Of a DNA stretch of 64,000 nt, positions 41,666 through 52,000 are shown piece by piece. The stretch comes from Candidatus Avelusimicrobium pullarium (lineage in GTDB: Bacteria; Elusimicrobiota; Elusimicrobia; Elusimicrobiales; Elusimicrobiaceae): the NCBI GenBank assembly GCA_944323745.1, contig CALUTQ010000002.1, forward strand, positions 186,001 to 250,000. Direction: 5' to 3'. The notes below the pieces were generated by a model that saw only the letters and a program-made list of their open reading frames with translations, was not told where the DNA came from and made no database searches. The stretch's first letter is position 1. Each line of letters starts with the position of its first letter. Made by a program: the position numbers and the translations under genes.

Positions 41666-42857
41666 AACGGCCCTGTTACTGCTAAGCAGTTTGTTTTTGG
41701 CCGCTTGTTACACAAACACCAAGCAGGGGAACTTTCCCGAGCAACAGTTAATTGCTCCGCAGGGGGCCGCACCCGCCACAGACGTTAAAACCACGGCTGC
41801 CGACGTATTGGCTAAAGAACAAAACCGTCCAAACGCACAAGCCAAGACCGATACTCCGGCACCTTCCGTGCCGGCCGCCGCCTTACCGTCGGCGACCCAA
41901 ACCACTCAAGAAACCGCCGCTGCAGCTGCCAGCGCTTTACAGCCTCTTGCCAAAACTCCGGCCGAAAACAATAAGCAAACGGCTACGCCGTCTGCCACGG
42001 CTGCCGGCCCCGCTCCGGCTGCAAAAGCACCGGCGCAAGCCGTGTTTACCCCCGCACCGGACAAAGCCGTCTTTGAAGGGGAGGAGCTGATTGACTTGCA
42101 AGGCCGCCGTCTGCATCCTTACGCCGCCCTGGTGCCGGACGAAAGCCTGAAACAAACTGCTCCTTGGGCCGGCGAACAGCTAAAATACGGCATTTATTAC
42201 ACCTTTATTAAAGCCGGCACCGCCTATATTCGCAACCGCGGACTGGTCAGCATTGACGGGCGGCCCGCTTATCTGCTGCAAACCTCCGCCTTTTCCGCCC
42301 CCGTTATAGACGCCTTCTTTAAAGTGCGCGATATTAACTTTTCCTGGTTGGACGCGCAGGACTTTTATTCCCGCGGCTACGGCCAAAGCGTGCGCGAAGG
42401 CGGTTACAAACGCGACGAATGGGTAACCTTTGATTATAAAAATAAAAAATACACCGGCGAAATTCAAAAGAAAGAAGCCCCCCGCCCCATTAACGGCCCG
42501 CTGAACATAAAAGTGCTGGATATGCTGACCTCGCTTTATTATGTGCGCGCACAGCAGTTAACCCCGGGCAAAGATATTGTCTTTGACATCATCAACCGCG
42601 AAAAACAATACCCCCTTGTGGTCAACGTGCTTGGCAAAGAAACCGTAAAGACCGACGCCGGCACCTTTGACTGTATTGTGGTGGAGCCGCAAATACGCGG
42701 GGAAGGAATTTTTGTTTCCAAGGGAAAAAGTCTCAAAGTCTGGCTGACCGATGACCAATACAAAATGCCCGTTAAAATGCAGGTGGAAGTGTTTATCGGC
42801 TCCGTTTCGGCCAAACTGCTGGACTATAAAAGACAAGCAAGCCCAAATATTTTATAA
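41658..42857 (+). CDS. Lipoprotein with Ala/Pro-rich linker and DUF3108-like domain
   Basis: The 399-residue product has a lipobox LFLAAC. About 130 residues of Ala/Pro/Thr-rich linker follow, then from about 170 a beta-rich domain starting WAGEQLKYGIYYTFIKAGTAYI, which matches what I know of DUF3108 periplasmic proteins. The linker would let the domain span part of the periplasm. It overlaps gmhB by 8 bp within the LPS gene run, so a role in envelope assembly is likely but unproven. Confidence 0.8.
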   Translation: MRKTALLLLSSLFLAACYTNTKQGNFPEQQLIAPQGAAPATDVKTTAADVLAKEQNRPNAQAKTDTPAPSVPAAALPSATQTTQETAAAAASALQPLAKTPAENNKQTATPSATAAGPAPAAKAPAQAVFTPAPDKAVFEGEELIDLQGRRLHPYAALVPDESLKQTAPWAGEQLKYGIYYTFIKAGTAYIRNRGLVSIDGRPAYLLQTSAFSAPVIDAFFKVRDINFSWLDAQDFYSRGYGQSVREGGYKRDEWVTFDYKNKKYTGEIQKKEAPRPINGPLNIKVLDMLTSLYYVRAQQLTPGKDIVFDIINREKQYPLVVNVLGKETVKTDAGTFDCIVVEPQIRGEGIFVSKGKSLKVWLTDDQYKMPVKMQVEVFIGSVSAKLLDYKRQASPNIL

Positions 42858-42879
42858 TGAAACAGTATAAGAGGTTCCT

Positions 42880-43869
42880 ATGCAAACCGTAACTACTAAA
42901 AGACTGAAAGAAATTTTACGTTCCTTTAAAGGCAAAGAAATGATTGTGGTGGGCGACGTGATGCTTGACCACTTTATCAAAGGCGATGTATCGCGCATTT
43001 CGCCGGAAGCCCCCGTGCCGGTGGTGGCGGTAAATAAAGAATTTTTTGTGGCCGGCGGCGCCGGCAACGTGGCCGTCAATTTGGCGGCCTTGGGTGCCAA
43101 ACCCACGCTTATTTCCGTCGTCGGGCGCGACGCAGGCGGCGAACTGCTCAAAGATTTTCTGCGCAAGCAAAATGTGGACATCAGCGGCATTACCGAAGAT
43201 TACGACCGCCCCACCACGCAAAAAGTGCGCGTAATGGCCGAACAGCAGCAAATTGTGCGCTTTGACCGCGAAAGCAAACAGACCATTTCCCGCGAAGTGT
43301 CAGTAGAATGTATGAAAAATTTTAATGCGGCTATGACCAAGGCCAAAGGCGTTATTTTGTCCGACTACGGCAAAGGGATGCTTAGCGACAACAACATCAA
43401 AACCCTTATTTCCGCTTGCCGCAAACACAAAATTCCCGTATGCGTAGACCCCAAAATTGACAATTTCCGCAAATACAAAAACATTACCTGTATGACCCCC
43501 AACACCAAAGAAGCTTGGGAAGGGGCCGGCCTGAGCCCCAAAAGCGGCGAAGAAGCCATTGAAAATTTGGGCAATAAAATTTTGAAAATGCTCAATGCAG
43601 ACTCTATTTTAATCACCCGCAGTGCAGACGGTATGAGCCTGTTTGAAAAAGGCAAAAAGAAGCCCATTACCGTCAAATCCGTCGCGCGGGAAGTGTTTGA
43701 TGTTACCGGCGCAGGCGACACGGTTATTTCCGTCTTTACGCTGGCGCTGGCGTGCGGAGCCAAACTGCACGAAGCGGCGGTGCTTTCCAACTATGCCGCC
43801 GGCATTGTGGTAGGCAAGAGCGGCACGGCCACCGTCACCCCGCAGGAAGTGGAGGAGGTGCTGCCGTGA
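42880..43869 (+). CDS. rfaE1: D-glycero-beta-D-manno-heptose-7-phosphate kinase
   Basis: The 329-residue PfkB-family sugar kinase makes heptose 1,7-bisphosphate. Signs are VVGDVMLDHFIKGDVSRISPEAPVPV, the GGAGNVAVNLAALGA loop and the C-terminal DVTGAGDTVISVF with the catalytic Asp. It covers only the kinase half of HldE, so the cytidylyltransferase-like half must be a separate gene elsewhere. AAGAGG precedes the ATG, and it overlaps kdsB by 4 bp. Confidence 0.93.
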   Translation: MQTVTTKRLKEILRSFKGKEMIVVGDVMLDHFIKGDVSRISPEAPVPVVAVNKEFFVAGGAGNVAVNLAALGAKPTLISVVGRDAGGELLKDFLRKQNVDISGITEDYDRPTTQKVRVMAEQQQIVRFDRESKQTISREVSVECMKNFNAAMTKAKGVILSDYGKGMLSDNNIKTLISACRKHKIPVCVDPKIDNFRKYKNITCMTPNTKEAWEGAGLSPKSGEEAIENLGNKILKMLNADSILITRSADGMSLFEKGKKKPITVKSVAREVFDVTGAGDTVISVFTLALACGAKLHEAAVLSNYAAGIVVGKSGTATVTPQEVEEVLP

Positions 43870-44603
43870 AGGACGTTTTAATCGTTATTCCGGCCCGTTA
43901 CGGTTCCACCCGTTTGCCGGGCAAAGCATTAAAGCTGCTGGCGGGCAAACCCGTTGTGCAGCACGTGTGGGAAGCCTGCGTAAAAGCAAACGTGGGCGAG
44001 GTGCTTATCGCCACGGAAAACCAAATTGTGGTGGACGCCGTAGCTAAGTTTGGCGCCAAAGGCGTGCTGACCAGCGACGCCTGCCAAAGCGGCACCGACC
44101 GCGTGTATGAAGCGGCCAAAAACCGCCCCGAGCAAATTGTCATTAACGTACAGGGCGACGAGCCGTTTATCGCCCCGACCACCGTGCAAAAAATTGCGCG
44201 CCTTCTGCAGGCCCAGCCGGAATGCGATATTGCCTCCGCCGTGGCCCCGACGCTGGACGAAAACAAAATCAACGACCCCAACTGCGTCAAAGCCGTTTTG
44301 AACAAAGAAGGCAAAGCCCTTTATTTTTCCCGTTCGCGCGTGCCGTATAAACGCGAACTGACCGAAGAAAACAAAAAAGTGCCTTATTGGCAGCATTGCG
44401 GCATTTACGGCTATCAGCGCAAAGCGTTGCAGCGTTTTGTCAGCCTGCCGCCCAGCCCGCTGGAACAGCTGGAAAAGCTGGAGCAGCTGCGCGCGCTGGA
44501 AGACGGAATGACCCTTAAATGCGTGGTCATAGACTCGGCCGGCCCGGCCATAGACACGGCCCACGACCTGCAAGCCGCCGAAGAATATTTTAAATCGCAC
44601 TAA
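43866..44603 (+). CDS. kdsB: 3-deoxy-manno-octulosonate cytidylyltransferase (CMP-Kdo synthetase)
   Basis: The 245-residue enzyme activates Kdo with CTP. Motifs are IPARYGSTRLPGKAL, SGTDRVYEAA, INVQGDEPFI and WQHCGIYGYQRKAL. The start is GTG at 43866, which overlaps the rfaE1 stop (GTGA), preceded by a GGAGGAGG ribosome site. pyrG, which makes its CTP substrate, is next. Confidence 0.95.
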   Translation: MKDVLIVIPARYGSTRLPGKALKLLAGKPVVQHVWEACVKANVGEVLIATENQIVVDAVAKFGAKGVLTSDACQSGTDRVYEAAKNRPEQIVINVQGDEPFIAPTTVQKIARLLQAQPECDIASAVAPTLDENKINDPNCVKAVLNKEGKALYFSRSRVPYKRELTEENKKVPYWQHCGIYGYQRKALQRFVSLPPSPLEQLEKLEQLRALEDGMTLKCVVIDSAGPAIDTAHDLQAAEEYFKSH

Positions 44604-44609
44604 GCGCGA

Positions 44610-44641
44610 AGAACTCCCGCCCCGGCGGGAGTTCCTCTTTT
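44610..44641 (+). terminator. kdsB terminator
   Basis: GAACTCCCGCC/GGCGGGAGTTC stem, then TCTTTT, 7 bp after the stop. Confidence 0.85.
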
Positions 44642-44708
44642 GGGCAACCCAGTCCGTTTAAAAACGGCCCGATTTGTTTATTTTTATTTTTCCAAGGAGC
44701 GTACATAT

Positions 44709-46301
44709 ATGAGCAAGTTTATCATCATCACCGGCGGCGTGGTCAGCTCGCTGGGCAAAGGCATATCCGGCGCCAGCATCGGCAAGCTGCTGCAGCTGCA
44801 CGGCTTAAAGGTCAATATGATTAAATGTGACCCCTATATTAACGTAGACCCCGGCACGATGAGCCCTTACCAGCACGGGGAAGTGTTTGTAACCGTAGAC
44901 GGCGCCGAAGCCGACCTTGATTTGGGCCACTATGAACGCTTTTTGGACGTCAATATGACCAAAGCCAACACCAACACCGCCGGCAGCATTTATCAAACGG
45001 TAATTGACAAAGAACGCCGCGGCGAATATTTGGGCGCGACGGTGCAGGTTATTCCGCACATTACCAACGAAATCAAAAAACGCTTCTGCGCGTTTGAAAA
45101 AGATTACGATGTGTCCATTATTGAAATAGGCGGCACGGTGGGCGATATTGAGTCCTTGCCGTTTTTGGAAGCGGCCCGCCAGCTGCGCCTGGAAAAGGGC
45201 GCCAAAAACGTCATCTGCGTGCACGTAACGCTGGTGCCCTATATTGCCGTGGCGCAGGAGCTTAAAACCAAACCCACGCAGCATTCCGTAAATAAACTGC
45301 GCGAAGTGGGCATAGAACCCAGTATGCTCATCTGCCGCACGGAAAAGCCGCTTACCGAAGGCATTAAGAACAAACTCTCCCTGTTCTGCAGCGTGCCGGC
45401 CAAAGCCGTCATTGAATGTGCAGACGCCAAGTCCATTTATGAAGTGCCCTTGAATTTCTATAAACAAAAAGTGGATGAACAGGTGCTGGAACTGTTGGAC
45501 CTGAAACCCAAACACGCCGTGGACAAAAACTGGTTTAAATTTTTTGAAAAAGCCCTTAACCCCACCAAGACCGTCAAAATCGGCGTAGCGGGCAAATATT
45601 CCGAACTGCAGGACGCCTATAAATCGGTTACCGAAGCTTTGCGCCACGCCGGTATGAATAACGACGCCAAAGTGGAAATTGTGTTTATCAATACGGAAAA
45701 AGACGACGTCGTTAAAAAGCTAAAAGACGTGGACGGCATTTTAATACCGGGCGGCTTCGGCACGCGCGGCATTGAAGGCAAAATTGAAACCGTACGCTAC
45801 GCGCGCGAAAACAAAGTGCCCTTTTTGGGTATTTGCGTGGGGATGCAATGCGCCGTTATTGAAGCGGCACGCAATCTGTGCGGCTTAACCGACGCCAACT
45901 CTACCGAGTTTAACCCCCAAACCAAAGACCCGGTGGTGGACCTGACCCCGCAGCAGAAAAACGTGGTCTATAAAGGCGGCACGATGCGTTTGGGCAATTA
46001 TACGGCCGATTTGGAAAAGGGCTCTTTGGCGCACAAACTTTACGGCAAAGACCAGATTTTGGAACGCCACCGCCACCGCTACGAGCTTAACCCCGCCTAT
46101 GTTAAACAATTGCGCGAAGCGGGCTTAAAAGTGACTGGCTGGCACGAAGGCGTACTGCCCGAAATTGTGGAGCGCGAAGACCACCCGTATTTTATCGCGG
46201 GCCAGTTCCATCCGGAGTTCGGCTCCCGCCCGCAGCGCCCGCACCCGCTGTTTGACGGGCTGATTAAAGCCAGTTTAAAAAGAAAAGAAGGCAAAAAATA
46301 A
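44709..46301 (+). CDS. pyrG: CTP synthase
   Basis: The 530-residue enzyme aminates UTP to CTP. The N-terminal synthetase domain begins KFIIITGGVVSSLGKG with KCDPYINVDPGTMSPYQHGE. The C-terminal glutaminase has GGFGTRG, the nucleophile Cys in FLGICVGMQCAV and the His-Glu pair in FHPEFGSRP. The start at 44709 has AAGGAG 9 nt upstream. Confidence 0.98.
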   Translation: MSKFIIITGGVVSSLGKGISGASIGKLLQLHGLKVNMIKCDPYINVDPGTMSPYQHGEVFVTVDGAEADLDLGHYERFLDVNMTKANTNTAGSIYQTVIDKERRGEYLGATVQVIPHITNEIKKRFCAFEKDYDVSIIEIGGTVGDIESLPFLEAARQLRLEKGAKNVICVHVTLVPYIAVAQELKTKPTQHSVNKLREVGIEPSMLICRTEKPLTEGIKNKLSLFCSVPAKAVIECADAKSIYEVPLNFYKQKVDEQVLELLDLKPKHAVDKNWFKFFEKALNPTKTVKIGVAGKYSELQDAYKSVTEALRHAGMNNDAKVEIVFINTEKDDVVKKLKDVDGILIPGGFGTRGIEGKIETVRYARENKVPFLGICVGMQCAVIEAARNLCGLTDANSTEFNPQTKDPVVDLTPQQKNVVYKGGTMRLGNYTADLEKGSLAHKLYGKDQILERHRHRYELNPAYVKQLREAGLKVTGWHEGVLPEIVEREDHPYFIAGQFHPEFGSRPQRPHPLFDGLIKASLKRKEGKK

Positions 46302-46303
46302 AT

Positions 46304-46335
46304 AAAAAGCCCCGCAGCAAGCGGGGCTTTTTTAT
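46304..46335 (+). terminator. pyrG terminator
   Basis: AAAAAGCCCCGC/GCGGGGCTTTTTT stem directly after the stop. Confidence 0.88.
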
Positions 46336-46372
46336 GTGTAAAGGGTGAGAATTTCAGCTCACGTACTTACAC

Positions 46373-46891
46373 TTACCAATAGGTGGCATAATCTACCCAC
46401 GGATAGGTTGTATCCGTACTGTAACTTAAACAAATTTGTTTGTATAAATCGGAGCCGTAGCCGTTGCAAACAAACTTTCCGCGGGCCACTTCCGGGCAGG
46501 TATTGTCTTCCGCTCCATTGGCAAACTGATAACAGCGATTTATATCGGGGCCGGCACCGCCATAACTCACTTTATTAGCCCAAAGAGTAAAACTGCTATG
46601 GGGTTCCAGTCCTTGCGTTTCCCAGTCAATATCCAAATCGTCTTTATTGGTCGTATAATGTCCGTTTGCCATATAAAAGCGCTCCTGGGCTTCTTGTATG
46701 GCTTTAAGCTGTGGCAATACGCGGCCGATACGCGCTTTAATGACCGCTTTTTGATACTGCGGCAAAGCTACCGCCGCCAATATGCCGATAATTAAAACGA
46801 CAACCAAAAGTTCAATCAGCGTAAACCCGTTAAATTTGCGTTTTGCAGGGTTTTTTACGTCGGGAATGTTTTTTTGATAAATTTTGCTCAT
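46373..46891 (-). CDS. Type IV pilin-like protein with palindromic start region (copy F)
   Basis: The 172-residue product starts MSKIYQKNIPDVKN with KFNG^[35 protein letters not shown], then RFYMANGHYTTN and a variable domain with four Cys ending VDYATYW. It lies between pyrG (convergent) and pbpC. No Shine-Dalgarno. The AAT-Gly cleavage context (N-G^F) differs from the GG^F of other copies. Confidence 0.9.
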   Translation of the reverse strand: MSKIYQKNIPDVKNPAKRKFNGFTLIELLVVVLIIGILAAVALPQYQKAVIKARIGRVLPQLKAIQEAQERFYMANGHYTTNKDDLDIDWETQGLEPHSSFTLWANKVSYGGAGPDINRCYQFANGAEDNTCPEVARGKFVCNGYGSDLYKQICLSYSTDTTYPWVDYATYW

Positions 46892-46926
46892 AAGCAAAAT
46901 TTATCAAAAAAAAAAAAACAATGCAA
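46869..46926 (-). promoter_or_regulatory. Pilin promoter F: T13 spacer and start-codon palindrome
   Basis: On the minus strand -35 TTGCAT (46926-46921), a 17-bp spacer with T13, TGATAAATT, 6 nt and the ATG. Arms of 19 bp (46869-46887, 46894-46912). Confidence 0.7.
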
Positions 46927-46969
46927 GACCTTCAGAAAAGCTGTGCCTTTATACGCATCATATATCCGC

Positions 46970-49099
46970 TCACAATACGTTAAAATAGCTTTGTGCACTT
47001 TGCCCGCCGCAGGTAACCGTCAGGTCAAACTTTCCTTTTTGCAAAGGCCACCAAACGTCGGCGCCCGAAAAGGGCAAGGTTTCTTGGTTCACCTGCCATT
47101 GGCAGGGCGCTTGTGCCCCCGCCGTTGCAAAATGCAGCTGCTGGGCAGAAGCCGGCAAAGCGGGGTCATATTTAAACACGTCCCCCCGTACCGGAAACAC
47201 AATGCGCAGGTTACCGTCCGCCTCGGTGTGGGAGCCATCGCAGGTTTGCGTCGGCAAATTCTGCTCCGTAAACACTTCTTCGCGCGTGCGCAGGCATAAA
47301 GGGCCTGCCAGCAGGCCGCTTTGTTCGCACACGGTGGCGCGGCGTACGCCGTAAGGCACTTCAAACGGGCCGGACGGATACTTGCCGTTAGCGTACAAAA
47401 GCACATCGTGCATAATGGGCGCCGCGCCGGAAATGCCGGATACCTTTTGCATAGACGACGCGTCAAAATTCCCCGCCCATACCGCCACGGTTAAACGCGG
47501 AGTGTAGCCGATGGCAAAATTATCGCGGTAATCTTTGCTGGTGCCCGTTTTGGCCGCGGCGGGAAAAGTAAAATGCAAAGGGGAGTTTAAACCAAAGGCG
47601 TCTGCACGGGCGGCATTGTCGGCAAGGATATCCGTTATCACGTAACTTACGTCTGCAGGCAAAGCTTGTTTGCGCTCCACGCGTTTTATTAAATAAGGTT
47701 CCGTGGCAAACACCACGGGGCGCACCGTACCGCCGCGGGCCAGCGCCGCATAAGCGTTTGCCAGTTCCAAGAGCGTTACTTCCCCCCCGCCCAAGGCCAA
47801 CCCCAGACCGTAAAACTCAGGCGCTTTATTCAAAGAGACAAAGCCCAAATCGTGCAATAAATTTAACATACGGGCCGCTCCCAGCGGCTCGGCCGCTTTG
47901 ACGACGGGAATGTTATACGAGCAAGCCAAAGCCCGCCGCACCGATACGCCGCCGTGAAAAGTTTCGTCGTAATTGCGCGGGCGGAAGCCCCCTTCAAAAA
48001 AGGTGTCTTCGTCCTGCAAAATACTGGCCGCGCTTAACCCGTTTTGCAAAGCCAGTGCATACACAAACGGCTTTAGCGAAGACCCCGGCTGGCGCAAAGC
48101 CGTTACGCCGTCCACCTGCCCGCTGTGCCGCTCATCATAAAAATCGGCAGAGCCTACATACGCCAGTATGCCGCCCGTTTGATTGTCCAGCACTACCACG
48201 GCGGCGTTGGTAACGTTGTTGTCGGTCAGTTTGGCTAAATGGTTTTGTACCGCTTTTTCGGCATAGAGTTGCAAATCTTTGTCCAGCGTAGTGTACACAA
48301 AAGACGCCTGCGGGGCCATTTCGTACACTTTGCGCGCAAAGTGCGGCGCCGAAAACGGACGTTCCCCCGTCCGCAGGCCCAGTGCTTCGCGCATAGCCAA
48401 ATCGTATTGTTCCGCGGTAATGGCACCGGTAGAACGCATTGCCTGCAATACCCGCCCGCGGCGCGCAAGAGCCCCTTTGGGGTTTTTAAGCGGGTTTAAG
48501 CGCGACGGGGACTGTATCAGCCCCGCCAGCAAAGCCGCCTGCGCCAAAGACACGTCGGAAGCCGGCAGGCCGAAATAAAATTGGGCCGCCGCCTCTACGC
48601 CCTGCGTCATATTGCCCAGTTCCAGCGAATTAAAATATTCCTGCAAAATTTCTTCTTTGCTTTTTTGGCGTTCCAGTTTAACGGCGTCCCACGCTTCCAA
48701 AATTTTACCCCACAGGTTTTTGCTGCGCGGCGTGTGCAAACGCGCCAGCTGCTGGGTAATGGTGGACGCGCCGGACACCACCCCGCCGCGCGTTACGTTC
48801 TGATAAACGGCCCGCAGTACGGCGCGCCAGTCCACGCCGAAGTGGCTGTAAAAACGGCGGTCCTCCGCCGCTACCACGGCCAGCACCAGCCAAGGGGACA
48901 CCTCGGAAAGCGTTACGGGTTTGCTATAGGTTTCCCGCTCCGACAAAAAAGAACGCAAAGGCCGGCCCTGGCGGTCCACCAACTGCACGGACACCGCCGC
49001 CGAAGGAACCGACGCATCGGGCACGGAAAGCGCTTCCCCGTCCAACGGACGGGGAAGCAGAAATGACAACAGGCAAAGGCAAAGAAACGTTTTTTTCAT
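46970..49099 (-). CDS. pbpC: Penicillin-binding protein 1C
   Basis: The 709-residue bifunctional murein synthase has a signal-like N-terminus, then a GT51 glycosyltransferase domain (about 60-225, catalytic Glu in AAEDRRFYSHFG and GGVVSGASTITQQLAR). The transpeptidase domain follows (about 290-560, Ser in PGSSLKPF, SYN, KTGTS). A C-terminal BiPBP_C-type domain is present. Its start overlaps the A2M stop by one base. The A2M-pbpC pair is a known bacterial arrangement in which the macroglobulin is thought to guard the periplasm. Confidence 0.95.
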   Translation of the reverse strand: MKKTFLCLCLLSFLLPRPLDGEALSVPDASVPSAAVSVQLVDRQGRPLRSFLSERETYSKPVTLSEVSPWLVLAVVAAEDRRFYSHFGVDWRAVLRAVYQNVTRGGVVSGASTITQQLARLHTPRSKNLWGKILEAWDAVKLERQKSKEEILQEYFNSLELGNMTQGVEAAAQFYFGLPASDVSLAQAALLAGLIQSPSRLNPLKNPKGALARRGRVLQAMRSTGAITAEQYDLAMREALGLRTGERPFSAPHFARKVYEMAPQASFVYTTLDKDLQLYAEKAVQNHLAKLTDNNVTNAAVVVLDNQTGGILAYVGSADFYDERHSGQVDGVTALRQPGSSLKPFVYALALQNGLSAASILQDEDTFFEGGFRPRNYDETFHGGVSVRRALACSYNIPVVKAAEPLGAARMLNLLHDLGFVSLNKAPEFYGLGLALGGGEVTLLELANAYAALARGGTVRPVVFATEPYLIKRVERKQALPADVSYVITDILADNAARADAFGLNSPLHFTFPAAAKTGTSKDYRDNFAIGYTPRLTVAVWAGNFDASSMQKVSGISGAAPIMHDVLLYANGKYPSGPFEVPYGVRRATVCEQSGLLAGPLCLRTREEVFTEQNLPTQTCDGSHTEADGNLRIVFPVRGDVFKYDPALPASAQQLHFATAGAQAPCQWQVNQETLPFSGADVWWPLQKGKFDLTVTCGGQSAQSYFNVL

Positions 49100-52000
49100 T
49101 ACGGCTTAATGACCGCACGCGTGGTGGCGTTACGCCCAAAGAAGGCGGGGTCATACATTTGGCTGGCCCACAGGCTGGGGTAAGAAAACTCCCCTTCCAC
49201 GCTGGCCTGCACCAAATAAGAATATTCGTGCTCGCCGGCGGACAGATAGTCGGCAAATACGGCGATGCGGTCGTCATATTTTTCGTCGCGCGTAAAACCG
49301 CCCCAAAAATCGTTCTTCAGCGCAGCAGCCTGCGAACGGCTTTCGGTAGCCAAAGACGTATTGACGATTTCAAAACCGGCCGGAATAAAATCTTCCAGCA
49401 CGACAAACGAGGCCGCGGCCGTGCTGCGGACGGTAAGCGTTACTTTATAGCGCCCGCCTTCCTTAAATTCCGTCACGGCTTTGCCTTGCAAGTCCGTAAT
49501 TTTACGGGAAACGTCAAAACCGGCGTTGACCGTGTCGGTATAAGCGGCGGGGGCATAGGTCTGCCAGAGCGTATAATAAAGCGTACCGACGCCGTTTTTG
49601 CTAAAGCGTGCACGGGCCTGTGTTCCGTTCTGATACACTTGCGCAAACGGCCAAGAACCGCGCTGCGTCTTTAAGAAACGGCCTTTAAACTGCGCATCCA
49701 TTACCGTTTTGCCGTCCAGCAATACGCCGGCCGTAAAATCGGGCTCCACGGACTCTTTAAGCGTATAATAGGCGTTCAGTGCAGACATCACCGCGGCATT
49801 GGCGCTGGTGTTGATCCAGTAGCCTTCCTCGCCCAGCTGGTCCGTCAACCATTTGACGGCTTGATACGGGCGGGGCAGATAGTCGCCCACCACCAGCAGC
49901 GCTTCCATAGACAAGGCCGTCACTTTCACGTCGGTCATATGCAGCCAGGGCTGATTGCCTCCGGCGGAAAAATGCACCGTTTGTGTGCCGTATTGGGCAC
50001 GGTTGAGCAATTCCTGCGCCAGCTTCATTTTAACGTCGGCCCCTTTATTTAACTGGTTGGAGGCCAGCAGCAAATAGGCCTGCGCCGGCGCGCTTAAACT
50101 GTTGCGCTTGGCATAGAGGTTATTAAACTGCCCGTCCATCTTCTGCCCGTATAAAGACAGCACCAGCACCGCATAGGCGCGTACGGTTTCGTCTTCCGAG
50201 GCGGAATAGGGATAGGCGCGGCGTTGGGTTTTTTGCCCGAACACGCCCAGCAGCCAAGAAACGGCTTTTTGCAAGGCGCCGTCATTGACTTTGTATCCTT
50301 CCTGCTTGGCACGGTAAGCCGTTTCCAAGGCGTAGGCGGTTACATACGGGTCGGGCAAGGCACCCGGCCAATAGGCAAATCCGCCGTCATCGCTTTGATA
50401 CAAAGTCATTTCATCCAAAATCTGCTGGGTCTGTTTTTTATACTCCGTCAAATCGCCCAGGCCGAAATCTTCTATCATTTTGGCGCCTTCAATGACGGGG
50501 CGTATTTTGGACATTTTTTGTTCCAAACAATCGTAAGGATACGTCAGCAAATACACCATACCGCCGCGCAAATTAATCAGCGCCGTAGAGGCCAGCGTCG
50601 CCGCTACGCGCGCGGGCACTTTTTCGTTGACGGAGGCCGGTTTTTCAAGCAGTTGTTCTTCGGCCGCGTCCGTGGCGGAATAGAGGGCCAGCGTTTGCTG
50701 TTTTTCCACATCTTCCACCTGCAATTTGCTGACGACGCCGTCGCTTATTTTGCCTGCCTGCGCCGCAAAAGAAATTTCCGCTTCGCCGTTTTCCACAGCT
50801 TGGCAGTCCCACGTTACCAGCTTAGCTGCCCCTTTGGCCACGTTCACTTTTTGTGAGCCGCCGCTTAAGCGCACGGCCCCCTGGGCACGGGCGGTAAGGG
50901 TAAGGGCACCTTTTTCGTCTTCATAATTATAGACGACGGCACCGCATTTAAATTTATCGCCCACGCGGGCAAAGCGCGGCATTTTGGGCGTAACCATTAA
51001 CGGCTTGGATACTTTTACATTTGTTTCCCCTCCGCCAAACTCTTTGACGGTGGCCGCCACGGCCATAATGCGGAAGGTGGTTAAATTGTCGGGCAGGGTA
51101 AACTGCACGCTGGCGCGGCCCTTGCCGTCGGTGCGGACGGAAGCGTTGAAATAGGGCGTAAATTCAAAATGGCTGCGCAAATCGGCCCCGCCCAGTTTGT
51201 CGGAAGATCCGCCCCCGCCGCCGCGGTTTTCGCCTTTTTCGCCAAAGTTGCGCTGGCCGATGATAAACACGCGGTTATCGGCCGTAGAAACCGACAGCTG
51301 CGCCGGTGAATAGAACACGTCCATCAAATCGGGCCGTTTATAGCCGGTTAAAGAGAGCACCCCTTCGTCCACCACCATCAGCGTTACGTCGGCCGGTACG
51401 GGTTTGCCTTCCACTGCCGTATTTAAAGATACCGTTACCGTTTCGCCGGGGCGGTAAAGCGTTTTGGCGGTAGAAACTTGAGTGTCTATTTCCCGTTCCT
51501 TTTGGGAAACAGTCAAATTGACATAGCCCGTTTTGCCCTGCGGCTTGGCCAGATCCAGTCCTTCCTTATCATATTCGGGCTGGGCCGCGCGGCCGCGCAC
51601 CAGGGTAACCCCCACAAACACATTGGGCAAATAAGCGTTTTTAATAGGCACTTCCACATAGTCCGCACCCGAGGCTACCGGCACCGTCCACGCGTCTAAA
51701 ATGCCTTCGCGCTCCACAGTAACCAAAGCCAGGGCGCTTTCGTAGGGGCTTTTGACCAAAATGCGCGCCGTATCGCCGGGGTTATATTCCTTTTTATCTT
51801 GTTCCAGCTGCAAAATGTCATCGTCGGTTTGCTGCCAGTAGGCTTCCCCTTTGCCATACACCGTAAAACCGAAGCCGCCCTGCACTTCCCGCCCTTGTGC
51901 GTCTTTGGCGCTCAGCGTAACCTGATAAGACCCGGGCTCCGAAGCCACATAAGAGAAGTCGTACCCTTTGTCCGTGACGGTAAAGTTTTGGGACGGGAAA

